64,000 bases of DNA. It comes from Brachybacterium sacelli (GTDB lineage: Bacteria > Actinomycetota > Actinomycetes > Actinomycetales > Dermabacteraceae). The notes under the pieces were generated by a model. That model did not search any database. It saw only the letters and a list, made by a program, of their open reading frames with translations, and was not told the DNA's origin. Positions within the stretch are counted from its first letter, which is position 1; each line of letters starts with the position of its first letter. The stretch lies in NCBI RefSeq assembly GCF_017876545.1, contig NZ_JAGIOD010000002.1:558001-622000 (forward strand), in the 5' to 3' direction. Made by a program: the position numbers and the translations under genes. Of this stretch, positions 16,062 to 25,196 are shown one piece after another.

Positions 16062-16898
16062 TCAGGTCCGCGGAGGAACCGGGGCGGCGGGTCGGGTTCC
16101 GACGGCGTCGGTCTGCTCCGGCCGCGCCGGTGCGGGCCGACGCAGCAGCGCTCCCGCGCCGGCCGGAGGCGTGCCCCGGCGACGGTCCGAGGCCACCCAC
16201 GGCCAGGTCATCAGTGCCCACACCGCGGCGATCGCGGCGGCCTCGACCAGCAGGTAGAACGGCCACGGCCCCATCACGTCCAGCAGGCTCGGCCCAGCGG
16301 GCGCGCCGTTGAGATAGCCGTAGTTCGTGCCCGCCAGGAGATTGAGGGAGAAGGCCAGTGCCGCCCACCCGAGAGTGGCCGCGTAGGCGAGGGCGTACCC
16401 GCGCCACGTGGGACGGAAACCCAGCCCCCAGGTCAGCACGATGGGTACGAGGACGCCGCTGAGGTGCGCGACCCAGTACTCGGCGAACTCCAGCGGGATC
16501 CACAGGAAGTAGTTCACGTCCGGGGTGAGCACCGACTGCATGTTCAGCGTCAGGCCCCAGAAGTAGGTGACCACGATCGCCCAGCGCGCCCGCGTGATCA
16601 GGGCGATCGGCGCGATGAAGCGCAGGACGTCGGAGAAGTGCAGCGGGAGCGACTCGTGGATGTTCCAGATCCACGGCATGAACCCCCAGATGGTCCAGAA
16701 CACCGAGTTGGCCAGCAGCACCCAACCGACCAGGCGCAGCGTGTGGTCGACCTGCGCCGCATCGCTTCGCCGGGCCCAGCGGATCAGGACGACGGCGGCG
16801 ACCACGAGCAGGGCGAGCATGCTCAGGTGCGCCGTGCCGTAGGCGGGCATGTGCCCCAGCGGGGCCTCCGCCAGGACGAGACCGTCTCTCTCCTGCAT
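16062..16898 (-). CDS. YwaF/TIGR02206-type integral membrane protein
   Basis: Membrane protein of 278 residues with about seven predicted helices and a proline/arginine-rich C-terminal tail. Features of the YwaF-like family are a His early in a helix (GTAHLSML), LPLHFSDVLRFIAPIAL and the TPDVNYFLWIPLEFAEYWVAHLSGVLVPI segment. The function of the family is not established. It is preceded by a GAGG ribosome site and ends 10 bases from the convergent mannosidase gene. It also lies downstream of the fructose operon terminator, so it is probably transcribed on its own. Confidence 0.8.
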   Translation of the reverse strand: MQERDGLVLAEAPLGHMPAYGTAHLSMLALLVVAAVVLIRWARRSDAAQVDHTLRLVGWVLLANSVFWTIWGFMPWIWNIHESLPLHFSDVLRFIAPIALITRARWAIVVTYFWGLTLNMQSVLTPDVNYFLWIPLEFAEYWVAHLSGVLVPIVLTWGLGFRPTWRGYALAYAATLGWAALAFSLNLLAGTNYGYLNGAPAGPSLLDVMGPWPFYLLVEAAAIAAVWALMTWPWVASDRRRGTPPAGAGALLRRPAPARPEQTDAVGTRPAAPVPPRT

Positions 16899-16990
16899 CG
16901 CAGCCTCTTTCCGCTGGGATCCCCGCGAGCCCTGAGCCGAACGGCCGCGGTGGCCGGCTCGGTGTCGACCTTGTCCGGGCCGAGCATACG

Positions 16991-17020
16991 AGAAGCGCCC
17001 CGCCGTGGCGGGGCGCTTCT
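16991..17020 (-). terminator. Hairpin terminator of the fructose operon
   Basis: A perfect 14-bp inverted repeat (AGAAGCGCCCCGCC and its complement, 2-base centre) lies 114 bases downstream of the fruA stop. There is no U-tract, so it may act as an intrinsic GC-rich terminator or as a 3'-end stabiliser. Confidence 0.7.
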
Positions 17021-17133
17021 GCGTGTTGCGGGTGAACCGGGTGGAGCCGAAGGAACTGAGCGGCCCGGGTGGATCCGAGCGAACCGCGAGAGAGCCGGGT
17101 GTCCGGCAGCGGTCGCGAGCGGGTCGCTGCGGG

Positions 17134-19299
17134 TCAGGCCGTCAGGGTGTGCTTGCGGTGCGCGGCCTCCTTGAGGGCGGTCACGACCAGTGCGGAGATC
17201 AGGGTGCCGACCCCGATCGCGAGGACGAATCCCCACACCGGGCTGATCGCGAAGGCGACGAAGATGCCGCCGTGAGGCGCCTGGGAGCCGGCGCCGAAAG
17301 CCATCACCAGGGCGCCGGTGACAGCGCCGCCGGTCATCATCGAGGGGATCACGCGCAGCGGGTCCGCGGCGGCGAAGGGGATCGCCCCCTCGGAGATGAA
17401 GGCCGCCCCGAGCAGCCAGGCGGTGGTGCCGTTCTCCCTCTCCACGCTCGAGTAGAGCTTCCTGCGGACCACGGTCGACAGCGCCATCGCCAGCGGCGGC
17501 ACCATGCCGGCGGCCATCACGGCCGCCATGATGTGGAAGGACGCCTCGGTGCCCTGGGACAGGCCGGCCGTGGCGAAGAGATAGGCCGCCTTGTTCACGG
17601 GCCCGCCCAGGTCGACGCACATCATCAGCCCGATGATCACGCCGAGCAGGACGGCGGAGGTCCCGGACATGCCGGTCAGGCCGTTCTGCAGCGCGGTCAT
17701 CAGGGAGGCCAGTGGGCGGCCGAGGAACAGGAGCATGAGTCCGCCGACCACGAGGGAGGTGATCAGCGGGATGATCACCACGGGCATCAACCCGGCGAGC
17801 CACCGCGGCGGCTTCAGGGTCGTGAACCACACGGCGATGAGCCCCGCGAGCAGACCGGTGATGAGGCCGCCGAGGAAGCCGGCGCCGACGAGCACGGACA
17901 CCGCGCCGCCGACGAAGCCGGGAGCGATGCCGGGGCGCCCTGCGAGACCGAAGGCGATGTAGCCCGACAGTGCCGCGACCAGGAAGCTCATCCCGAGGCT
18001 GCCCAGGGTGTACAGCACGGCGCCGAGATAGAGGGCCAGGCCGGAGCGTTCGGTCTCCGTCATGCCCGTCGCGGCCTCGTAGGCCTGGTGTCCCGGCAGG
18101 TCGGTGAGCGAGAAGCCGGTGGCGACGTCCTGGGCGACGAAGGCGACGTCGAAGCCCGCGAGGAGGAAGCCCAGAGCCATCAGCAGGCCGCCGGCGGCGA
18201 CGAACGGGATCATGTAGGACACGCCGGTCATGACGGCGGCCTGCAGGCGCGACGGCCAGGACTGCCGGGCGCCGCCGTCGGTCGCGGCTTCCCGCCCGGC
18301 GCCGCCGTCGCCGGCGGGGACGCGCCGCGCGGAAGGGTCCGACGCCGCCGCGAGGGCCTCGTCGATCATCTGCGGGCCCTGGGAGATGGCGCGCTTGACG
18401 GGATGCTCGACCAGGGGCAGCCCGGCGAAGCGCTCCCGCCCCGAGACGGTGACGTCGGCGGCGACGATGAGGGCGCCGGCCGCAGCGATCTGCTCCTCGG
18501 TGAAGGGGGTGATGCCGCCGGATCCCTGGGTCTCGACGCGGAGCTCGATGCCCTTCTCCGCGGCGGCGTTCTCGAGGGACTCGGCGGCCATGTAGGTGTG
18601 GGCGATGCCGGTGGGGCAGGACGTGATCGCCAGCAGTACCGGGGAGGCCGTCGCAGCGGCTGCTCCGGCAGCGGTGCTCTCGTCGGCGCCGACGTCCACC
18701 CCGCCGTCGTCTGCGGCTGCTGACCGGGCGTCACCGGCGGGGTGGGCGGCGGGTTCGGTCCCTCCGGCGGCGGAGCCCTCCCCGGTGGCGGGGTCCTCGC
18801 TCGTCGGCGCCGCGGAGCGGGTCCCCGCCCCGGGAACGGTCTCCGGCTCCGGTTCGAGCACGCTCATCACCAGTTCGGAGACCTCATGGGGTTCTTCGGC
18901 TGCGCGCAGCTGTGCGAGGAAATCGGGACGGATCAGCGCACGGGAGAGCTGGGCGAGGAGCTTCAGATGCTGGTCGTCCGTCCCCGCGGGGGCGGCGATG
19001 CCGATCACGAGGTCGGCCGGCCCGTCGCTCGAGCCGAAGTCGACCGGTTCGGCCAGGCGCAGGAAGCCCAGGGCCGCCTCGTGCACCGTCTCGGTGCGGC
19101 AATGGGGGATCGCGAAGCCGCCGGGCATGCCGGTGGCGAAGGATTCCTCGCGCTTGAGCAGACCTGCCTCGAGTCCCTCGCGGTCCGCACGGCCGGTCGC
19201 GGCGATGAGATCGGCCAGCAGGCTGATCACGGCATGCTTGTCGCCAGGAGGGGTCACCTCGAGGCGGACCAGCTCGGGGGTCATCAGTGATCCGGACAT
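17134..19299 (-). CDS. fruA: PTS fructose transporter, fused IIA-IIB-IIC subunits
   Basis: Membrane transporter of 721 residues that imports fructose and phosphorylates it to fructose 1-phosphate. Order: IIA domain (1-150) with phospho-accepting His66 in GFAIPHCRTE; an Ala/Gly-rich linker (151-218); IIB domain with active Cys228 in SCPTGIAHTYMAAE; a second linker; then the IIC membrane domain with eight or more helices (about 350-710). The start ATG has a strong AAGGAG site. It is the last gene of fruR-fruK-fruA. General PTS proteins EI and HPr are not in the window. Confidence 0.93.
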   Translation of the reverse strand: MSGSLMTPELVRLEVTPPGDKHAVISLLADLIAATGRADREGLEAGLLKREESFATGMPGGFAIPHCRTETVHEAALGFLRLAEPVDFGSSDGPADLVIGIAAPAGTDDQHLKLLAQLSRALIRPDFLAQLRAAEEPHEVSELVMSVLEPEPETVPGAGTRSAAPTSEDPATGEGSAAGGTEPAAHPAGDARSAAADDGGVDVGADESTAAGAAAATASPVLLAITSCPTGIAHTYMAAESLENAAAEKGIELRVETQGSGGITPFTEEQIAAAGALIVAADVTVSGRERFAGLPLVEHPVKRAISQGPQMIDEALAAASDPSARRVPAGDGGAGREAATDGGARQSWPSRLQAAVMTGVSYMIPFVAAGGLLMALGFLLAGFDVAFVAQDVATGFSLTDLPGHQAYEAATGMTETERSGLALYLGAVLYTLGSLGMSFLVAALSGYIAFGLAGRPGIAPGFVGGAVSVLVGAGFLGGLITGLLAGLIAVWFTTLKPPRWLAGLMPVVIIPLITSLVVGGLMLLFLGRPLASLMTALQNGLTGMSGTSAVLLGVIIGLMMCVDLGGPVNKAAYLFATAGLSQGTEASFHIMAAVMAAGMVPPLAMALSTVVRRKLYSSVERENGTTAWLLGAAFISEGAIPFAAADPLRVIPSMMTGGAVTGALVMAFGAGSQAPHGGIFVAFAISPVWGFVLAIGVGTLISALVVTALKEAAHRKHTLTA

Positions 19300-19360
19300 G
19301 GTTCTCCTTCGGCAGGGCACTCCCGGGACGCCGGGAGGCAGAGGGGTCAGAAGCGGAGGG

Positions 19361-20317
19361 TCAGAGACGGACGACGCGATCCGGCTCGGGATGGACCTGC
19401 TCGGGGCGAGGGATGGTGGTGCCCGGAAGGCCGACGGCGGCCGTCCCGTAGGCAAGGGCGCGCGCCAGACGATGCGCGGGATCCTCGCCGCGGGCGCGGG
19501 CGATCAGATAGCCGGCGGTCGCGCAGTCCCCGGCGCCGACGGTGGAGACGACGGGCACGACGGGAGCAGGGGAGTACCAGGCCTCGCCCTCTGTCGCGAG
19601 CAGAGCGCCCGACCCGCCGAGGGTCACCAGCACGGTGGCGACGCCGCGATCGTGCAGCATGAGCGCGGCGTCACGGACCGCCTCGAGATCCCCGACCGCG
19701 GCCTGCTCCTCGAGCCGCTCGCCGCCGATGCCGACGATCTGGCCGAGCTCCTCGGCATTGGGCTTGAGGAAGTCCGGGGCCGCGGTGTCCAGAGCGGAGG
19801 CGATCGCCTCGAGCGGGCCGTCCGAGGTGTCCACACCCGCCCGGGCACCCAGAGCACGGAGCCGATCGATCAGACGCACGTACTCGTCCACCGGCATGCC
19901 GGTGGCGAGCGATCCGGAGAGCATCACGAGGTCGCCCGGACCGACGGCGTCCAGCAGCAGCTGCTCCAGGTCGGCGATCTCGGCGGCCGACAGCGCGTCG
20001 CCGGGCTCGTTGAGCTTGGTCGTCAGCTGCGGCGTGGACAGCACGGTGAGATTGGTCCGGACCCTCCCCGCGACGGGGCTCGCTCGATGGGGGAGACCCT
20101 CCGCCGCGAGCAGGGAGAGCAGGGGATCGCTCGGTGCCGCCGGCAGGATCGCGGTGACATCGAGTCCTGCCCGGTGCACGCCGAGGGCGACGTTGACGCC
20201 CTTGCCACCGGGCTGCATGGTCTCGCCCGCGATCCGGTGCACGCCGCCCGGGGTGAGGGCACCGCCCAGATCGATGGTGCGGTCCCGCGAAGGGTTCGCG
20301 GTCAGGGTGATGATCAC
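19361..20317 (-). CDS. fruK: 1-phosphofructokinase
   Basis: PfkB-family sugar kinase of 318 residues that converts fructose 1-phosphate to fructose 1,6-bisphosphate, the step after the PTS transporter. The N-terminus IITLTANPSRDRTIDL and the loop MQPGGKGVNVALGVHRAG are typical of FruK; the C-terminal signature VSTVGAGDCATAGYLIARA carries the catalytic Asp. Its start overlaps the fruR stop by ATGA and it ends about 60 bases before fruA. Confidence 0.94.
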   Translation of the reverse strand: MIITLTANPSRDRTIDLGGALTPGGVHRIAGETMQPGGKGVNVALGVHRAGLDVTAILPAAPSDPLLSLLAAEGLPHRASPVAGRVRTNLTVLSTPQLTTKLNEPGDALSAAEIADLEQLLLDAVGPGDLVMLSGSLATGMPVDEYVRLIDRLRALGARAGVDTSDGPLEAIASALDTAAPDFLKPNAEELGQIVGIGGERLEEQAAVGDLEAVRDAALMLHDRGVATVLVTLGGSGALLATEGEAWYSPAPVVPVVSTVGAGDCATAGYLIARARGEDPAHRLARALAYGTAAVGLPGTTIPRPEQVHPEPDRVVRL

Positions 20318-21075
20318 GCCAGGAGCACCTCGATCCCGGCCTCGACCAGGCGACCGCGGATCTCCTCCGGCAGACCGTCGTCGGTCACCAGGGCATCGAC
20401 CTCGGCGGCACCGGCGAAGGTCACCAGGCGACGTGCGCCGGCCTTGGAGGAATCGGCCAGGACCACCCGTCGCCCGGCCGAGCGCACCACGGCGGATTTC
20501 ACGGCGGCCTCGTCAGGGTCGGGTGTGGTGAAGCCGTCCTCGTCCAGACCGTTGCACCCGAGGAATGCGATCTCGGGATGGAGAGCGCGCACCGCGTCCA
20601 CGGTGGAGGAGCCGACCGCGGCCTGCGTGGTGGGACGGACCCGACCGGGCAGCAGATGCACCTCGAGCTCCGTGTGGACCAGCGCTCCCTGCGCGATCGC
20701 GGGGGCATTGGTGATCACCGGCCCGCGCCGCTGGGCGAGGTGGGGGAGCAGTTCGGCGGTGGTGCTGCCCGCATCCAGCAGGACTGCGGCCCGTGGATCG
20801 GCAGGGAGCAGGTGGGAAGCGGCGAGGGCGATTCGGCGCTTGCGCTCGACGTGGGTCGTGCGGCGGGATTCCAGATCGGGCTCGACCTCGGTCGTGCTCC
20901 TCGGGACGGCGCCGCCGTGGACACGGACCAGGAGCTCCTGGCCGGCCAGCTGGTCGAGATCGCGGCGCACGGTCTCGGTGGCCACGTCGAACTGCTCGGC
21001 CAGCGCCGTGACGGTGACGCGTCCGGACTGCGCGAGGACCTCGAGGACCTGGCGCTGGCGTTCACGGGCGTACAT
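20314..21075 (-). CDS. fruR: DeoR-family transcriptional regulator of the fructose operon
   Basis: Regulator of 253 residues. The N-terminal winged helix-turn-helix reads RQRQVLEVLAQSGRVTVTAL through TVRRDLDQL (residues 5-45), followed by the DeoR linker VRVHGGAVPR and a sugar-phosphate-binding domain ending with the usual DDGL and GIEVLLA segments. As first gene of fruRKA it probably represses its own operon and is released by fructose 1-phosphate or the bisphosphate. A promoter with an overlapping inverted repeat is present upstream at 21206-21260. Confidence 0.9.
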   Translation of the reverse strand: MYARERQRQVLEVLAQSGRVTVTALAEQFDVATETVRRDLDQLAGQELLVRVHGGAVPRSTTEVEPDLESRRTTHVERKRRIALAASHLLPADPRAAVLLDAGSTTAELLPHLAQRRGPVITNAPAIAQGALVHTELEVHLLPGRVRPTTQAAVGSSTVDAVRALHPEIAFLGCNGLDEDGFTTPDPDEAAVKSAVVRSAGRRVVLADSSKAGARRLVTFAGAAEVDALVTDDGLPEEIRGRLVEAGIEVLLA

Positions 21076-21205
21076 GGGGTCACCTGCCTCGTCGAAGGGA
21101 GAGTCCGCCCCGCTCCGGGACCCGCCGTGCGGGATCCGACGCCCGGGACGCTGTTCTCGAGCCGTGCTTCAGGCTCTCTGGCCCCAGGGAGCGGCGGATA
21201 CCTGG

Positions 21206-21234
21206 ACTCTACGCGACGAAGCCACAGATAACAA
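21206..21234 (-). promoter_or_regulatory. Predicted promoter of fruR-fruK-fruA
   Basis: On the minus strand a TTGTTA -35 (21234-21229) and a TAGAGT -10 (21211-21206) are 17 bases apart, about 130 bases before the fruR start. The -35 lies within the inverted repeat at 21221-21260, which makes repressor control plausible. Confidence 0.5.
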
Positions 21235-21260
21235 CATCCGAATGTGTGGAAGTCTGTGGC
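21221..21260. promoter_or_regulatory. Operator-like inverted repeat upstream of fruR
   Basis: Arms GCCACAGA and TCTGTGGC form a perfect 8-bp inverted repeat around a centre with a second imperfect repeat, ACACATTCGGATGTTGT on the minus strand. It overlaps the predicted -35 of the fru promoter. FruR binding is inferred. Confidence 0.45.
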
Positions 21261-21421
21261 TCATCGTGGGGTCAGTCCGTCCGATGCGGGGACGGAGGGG
21301 AACGCGGCGCGGCGTGTCCGAGACCTCCCTCGCGCGGACCCGGTGCGGGCTCCGGACGGGGTCCGACGGCGGATACCATCGGAGCACTCTGCGCTGACCG
21401 CACCCGAGGAGAAGTGAACCG

Positions 21422-21931
21422 ATGTCCCAGGCCTTCCATGCCGACTCGTCCGACCTGCCTGCCAAGGAGGTCCTCGGCTGGGAGCTGTTCGGCACCGCCT
21501 CGAGGGAACTCGCGCAGACCATCGCCGACTCCGACTTCGCCCCGGAGATCGTCATCGCGGTGGCGCGGGGCGGTCTGCTGCCGGCCGGGTCGCTGTCGTA
21601 CGCGCTCGGTCTGAAGCTCGCCGATGCGATCAACGTCGAGTTCTACACCGATGTGCACGAGACGCTGCCGGACCCGGTGCTGCTGGCCCCGATGCTGGAC
21701 ACCGAGTCGATCCAGGGCAAGCGCCTGCTGGTCGTCGACGACGTCGCCGACTCCGGGCGCACCCTCGCCCTCGTCCTCGATCTGCTGCGCGAGCAGGGGG
21801 CCGACGCGCGCAGCGCCGTGCTCTACGCGAAGTCCGCCTCCGTCGTCTCCCCGGACTACGTGTGGCGCCGCACCGACGAGTGGATCGTCTTCCCCTGGTC
21901 GGCGGAGCCCCCGGTCACCCCCAACGCCTGA
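21422..21931 (+). CDS. Purine-type phosphoribosyltransferase
   Basis: Phosphoribosyltransferase of 169 residues that joins a base to PRPP. The PRPP-binding motif is RLLVVDDVADSGRTL (101-115); the flexible-loop region and the PEIVIAVARGGLLPAG hood segment lie before it. A similar fold is found in xanthine-guanine and hypoxanthine phosphoribosyltransferases, and this short type is often annotated as such in actinobacteria; the base specificity cannot be decided here. It has a good GAGGAG site and a terminator hairpin directly at its stop. Confidence 0.82.
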   Translation: MSQAFHADSSDLPAKEVLGWELFGTASRELAQTIADSDFAPEIVIAVARGGLLPAGSLSYALGLKLADAINVEFYTDVHETLPDPVLLAPMLDTESIQGKRLLVVDDVADSGRTLALVLDLLREQGADARSAVLYAKSASVVSPDYVWRRTDEWIVFPWSAEPPVTPNA

Positions 21932-21958
21932 GCTCCGGGGCCAGGGCCGCCGGAGCTC
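21930..21958. terminator. Hairpin between convergent genes
   Basis: Perfect 9-bp stem GAGCTCCGG/CCGGAGCTC with an 11-base loop, starting inside the stop codon of the phosphoribosyltransferase gene and facing the convergent DUF808 gene. No U-tract is present. Confidence 0.6.
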
Positions 21959-21972
21959 GGACCGTCAGAGCC

Positions 21973-22980
21973 TCAGGGCGTCCCGTCGGGCCTGTCCGCT
22001 TCGGGAGCACCTGTGGCCCTCTCGTGCTCCCCGCCGCCGTCTTCGCCCTCCTCGCCGTGATGGCCGAACGGCAGGAAGTGCACGATCACGGCGACGACCG
22101 CCCCGATGATCAGGCCGAACACGAACGAACAGGCGGTGTTGATCAGCCAGGCGAGGACGGCCCCGATCCCGGCGATGCCTGTGACAGCGCCCTCGAGGTG
22201 GTGCACGAGACCATAGGGCTGGGCGAGACCCAGGTCATGGGTCCCCACCAGCAGGATGTGGCCACCCACCCAGAGCATGGCGACCATGCCGACGTAGCTG
22301 ATCACGTCCATGACCTTCGGCATCGCGCCGACCAGACCGGCGCCGAAGCGCTGCTTGAGGGCGGAGTCCTCGTCATCGGCCATCTTCAGGCCGACGTCGT
22401 CCATCTTCACCAGGATCCCGACCGCGCCGTAGACGAGGGCGGTGATGCCGATCGCGACGACGACCAGCACCGCGGCGCGCGCCCAGAGCGACTCCGCGTC
22501 GATCGAGTTCATCGAGATGACCATGATCTCGGCGGAGAGGATCAGGTCGGTGCGCACGGCGCTGGAGACGATCTTGTCCTCGGCGTCCGCACCCTGCGAC
22601 GTGGCCGGTGCCTTCTTGGGCGCCCCGCGCACCAGCTCCCAGATCTTCTCCGCGCCCTCGAAGCTCAGATAGAGGCCGCCGAGCATGAGGATCGGGGTGA
22701 GCAGCCACGGGGCGAAGACGCTGAGCAGCAGCAGGACCGGGAGGATGAAGATCAGCTTGTTGCGCAGCGACCCCTTGGTGATGCGCCAGATGATCGGCAG
22801 CTCGCGCGTGGGCTTGATGCCCCGGACGTACTGCGGGGTGACGGCGGCGTCGTCGATCACGACGCCCATCGCCTTCGAGCCGGCCTTCGCCGAGGCAGCG
22901 GCCACGTCGTCGGCGCTGGCGGCGGCCAGGCGTGCGAGCGCGGCGACGTCATCGAGCAGTGCGGCGAGGCCACCGGCCAT
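21973..22980 (-). CDS. DUF808 family inner-membrane protein (YedI-like)
   Basis: Membrane protein of 335 residues. The start MAGGLAALLDDVAALARLAA and the following KAMGVVIDDAAVTPQYVRGI are typical of DUF808 proteins. They are followed by about six membrane helices, the segment LILSAEIMVISMN and a C-terminal cytoplasmic tail rich in Gly/Glu/His. The role is unknown. The ATG before AGGLAALL is preceded by a GGAAGG-type ribosome site; longer upstream frames are shadows. Confidence 0.88.
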   Translation of the reverse strand: MAGGLAALLDDVAALARLAAASADDVAAASAKAGSKAMGVVIDDAAVTPQYVRGIKPTRELPIIWRITKGSLRNKLIFILPVLLLLSVFAPWLLTPILMLGGLYLSFEGAEKIWELVRGAPKKAPATSQGADAEDKIVSSAVRTDLILSAEIMVISMNSIDAESLWARAAVLVVVAIGITALVYGAVGILVKMDDVGLKMADDEDSALKQRFGAGLVGAMPKVMDVISYVGMVAMLWVGGHILLVGTHDLGLAQPYGLVHHLEGAVTGIAGIGAVLAWLINTACSFVFGLIIGAVVAVIVHFLPFGHHGEEGEDGGGEHERATGAPEADRPDGTP

Positions 22981-23215
22981 GATGAGGTTCCTTCCCCGAG
23001 GTCCCGACCGTCCGGTGACGGTCCGGGACAGGATAGCGGGAGAGATCTGGAGAATTCGGGGCGCGATGGCCGGGAGACTTGCCGTCCCCGCTGGGACGGG
23101 AGGGGTCGACGACGGTCCGTCGGTGGCGTCTCGGCCGACGACGAGGGGTTCCCCCACCAGCGAACCGTGCTCGGCGGGTCTCGACGTGCAGCGGCGACGG
23201 TGCAAGGGTGGGGGC

Positions 23216-23863
23216 ATGGATATCGCACTCATCGGAGGACATGGCAAGATCGCGCTGCTCGCGGAGCCGCTGCTGACCGAGGCGGGCCACACCGTCCACG
23301 CGGTGATCCGTGATCCCGATCAGACCGCGGAGATCGAGGCCACCGGCGCGAAGGCGGTCGTGGCGGACATCGAATCGCTCGACGCCGCCGGCTGGGACGA
23401 GCTGCTGCGCGGCAAGGACGCGGTCGTGTGGTCGGCCGGTGCCGGCGGCGGGAACCCGCAGCGCACCTGGGCCGTCGACCACGACGCGGCGATCGCGTCG
23501 ATGGACGCCGCCCAGCGGGTCGGCGCGGACCGCTACCTGATGGTCAGCTACTTCGGCGCCTCCCTCGACCACGGAGTGCCCGAGAGCGAGCCCTTCCACG
23601 TCTACGCCGAGGCGAAGGCGCGGGCCGACGCCCACCTGCAGGACTCGCAGTTGGCCTGGACCGTCCTCGGTCCCTCGGGGCTCACCCTCGAGGAACCCAG
23701 CGGCCGCATCGACCTGGAGGCGGCCGAGAGCGGCACCGTCTCGCGCGGGAACGTCGCGCGCGTGATCGCGGCCGTGCTCGAGACTCCCGGCACCGCCGGG
23801 AAGTTCCTCGCCTTCAACGACGGGGAGCAGGAGATCACCGCGGCCGTCTCGGCGGTGAGCTGA
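23216..23863 (+). CDS. NAD(P)-binding oxidoreductase of the atypical SDR/NmrA-like group
   Basis: A 215-residue Rossmann-fold protein. The nucleotide loop is ALIGGHGKIALLAEPLL (4-20); later AVVWSAGAGG and YLMVSYFGAS replace the classical catalytic region, and HVYAEAKARAD supplies a Tyr-x-x-x-Lys-like pair. Such YwnB/NmrA-like proteins act as sugar-nucleotide-type epimerases, reductases or redox sensors; the substrate here is unknown. It is followed by a strong hairpin terminator. Confidence 0.83.
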   Translation: MDIALIGGHGKIALLAEPLLTEAGHTVHAVIRDPDQTAEIEATGAKAVVADIESLDAAGWDELLRGKDAVVWSAGAGGGNPQRTWAVDHDAAIASMDAAQRVGADRYLMVSYFGASLDHGVPESEPFHVYAEAKARADAHLQDSQLAWTVLGPSGLTLEEPSGRIDLEAAESGTVSRGNVARVIAAVLETPGTAGKFLAFNDGEQEITAAVSAVS

Positions 23864-23879
23864 CCCGAACCCGACGCGA

Positions 23880-23913
23880 CCGGCCCCGGCACCCCGCGGG
23901 ATGCCGGGGCCGG
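23880..23913 (+). terminator. Hairpin terminator
   Basis: Perfect 12-bp stem CCGGCCCCGGCA/TGCCGGGGCCGG with a 10-base loop, 17 bases after the stop of the NAD(P)-binding protein. It is GC-rich without a U-tract. Confidence 0.65.
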
Positions 23914-23980
23914 CGTCGGTCAGAACCGAGGCGGTGCCCTCGCGGGCAGGGCGATCGAGACAGTGCAGTGAGGAGCAGTC

Positions 23981-25150
23981 GTGGACGGCGCACGTCGGTG
24001 GGGAGCGGTCCTCGCCCTTGCGGTGGGGATCTTCGTGCTGGTCACGATCGAGGAGCTGCCGATCGGGGTCCTCAGTGTGATGGCACCGGACCTCGGGGTC
24101 AGCGAGGGCGTGGCCGGCCTCGCCGTGACCGTCCCGGGCATCCTGGCCGGTGTCGTCGCCCTGCTCACCCCCGTGATCGTGCGGGGACTCGACCGCCGGC
24201 TGGTGCCGGTGATCGCCATGGCCTCCGTGGTCGTCTCCTGCGTGCTCAGCGTGCTGGCCCCGACGTTCGCCGTACTGCTGCTGGCCCGGCTGTTCGCCGG
24301 GATCTCGATCGGCCTGTACTGGGCGGTGATGGCGATCGTCGCGATCGGACAGGTGCCCCGTGAGCACACCGCCCGGGCCCTGACCCTGGCCTTCGGCGGA
24401 GCGGGCGCCGCCCTCGTGCTGGGCGTCCCCGTCGGCGCCTGGATCGGCACCCATCTGGGCTGGCGCTCGGCCTTCGCGGTGGTCGGCGCCGCGGCGGCGG
24501 TGGTGACCGTGCTGCTGCTGGTGCTCGTGCGGCCCGTGCGCACGGAGGCACGGGTGACTCCCGCGATGATGCTGGCCGCCGCCCGCACCCGCGGCGTGCG
24601 CTACGCCCTGGCCTTCGCCGTGCTCGTGGTCGTCGCGCAGTTCATCACCTACGCCTACATCAGCCCGATCCTCCTGGAGCGCGGCCAGGTGCCGGTCACG
24701 CGCGTGGGCGGGATGCTGCTCGCCTACGGGATCGCCGGGCTCATCGGCAACTTCGCCGTCGCCCCGCTGCTGCGGCGCAGCGCCCCGTGGGGCGTGCTGG
24801 TGGTCTCCTCCGGCATCGGGGCCGGTCTGCTCGCCGTGCTGGTGCTGATGCGTGGTCCCGTCTCGGCTCTGCTGGTCATGCTGCTGTGGGGACTGTTCGT
24901 CGGGGCGGTCTCCGTGACGGTGCAGGCCTTCGTCAACACCCAGGCCAGCGAGGTCATCGAGGAGGGGACCGCGCTGAACAGCGCCGTCTTCAACGCGGCG
25001 ATCGCGAGCGGCGCCCTGATCGGCGGACTGCTCCTGGACAACGCCGGCCAGAGCGCCCTGATCCTGACCTCGACGGTGATGGTGATCGCGGGCGCCCTCG
25101 TCGCCGCGCACTACCTGCGCACCACGCCGCGGGATCGCGCCGCGGTCTGA
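23981..25150 (+). CDS. Major facilitator superfamily transporter (drug/arabinose efflux type)
   Basis: Transporter of 389 residues with 12 predicted helices. It starts at GTG after a GAGGAG site. The start IFVLVTIEELPIGVLSVMAPDLGVSEG and the loop RGLDRRLVPV between helices 2 and 3 are typical of the AraJ/YdhP-like efflux subgroup of MFS proteins. The direction is probably export driven by protons; the substrate cannot be told. No regulator lies beside it. Confidence 0.86.
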   Translation: MDGARRWGAVLALAVGIFVLVTIEELPIGVLSVMAPDLGVSEGVAGLAVTVPGILAGVVALLTPVIVRGLDRRLVPVIAMASVVVSCVLSVLAPTFAVLLLARLFAGISIGLYWAVMAIVAIGQVPREHTARALTLAFGGAGAALVLGVPVGAWIGTHLGWRSAFAVVGAAAAVVTVLLLVLVRPVRTEARVTPAMMLAAARTRGVRYALAFAVLVVVAQFITYAYISPILLERGQVPVTRVGGMLLAYGIAGLIGNFAVAPLLRRSAPWGVLVVSSGIGAGLLAVLVLMRGPVSALLVMLLWGLFVGAVSVTVQAFVNTQASEVIEEGTALNSAVFNAAIASGALIGGLLLDNAGQSALILTSTVMVIAGALVAAHYLRTTPRDRAAV

Positions 25151-25196
25151 GCGGCGCACGGGCGGGTCGTCGAGCGCCCGCACCGTCCGGCTCGTC

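Larger units (their letters stand above)
21076..21421. other. Divergent control region between fruR and phosphoribosyltransferase gene
   Basis: This 346-base gap carries the predicted fru promoter and operator-like repeat near its middle (21206-21260). It also carries the start region of the plus-strand gene, with a TACCAT -10-like element near 21376 and a GAGGAG ribosome site before 21422. No further gene is visible. Confidence 0.6.

Noticed and set aside
18596..21397. 933-codon open frame on the plus strand over the fructose operon
   Set aside because: It is a shadow of fruA, fruK and fruR in an antisense frame; its product is low-complexity Ser/Arg/Pro without domain marks.
25159..25180. 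6-bp stem (CGGGCG/CGCCCG) after the MFS transporter gene
   Set aside because: Too short for such a GC-rich genome to stand out from chance.
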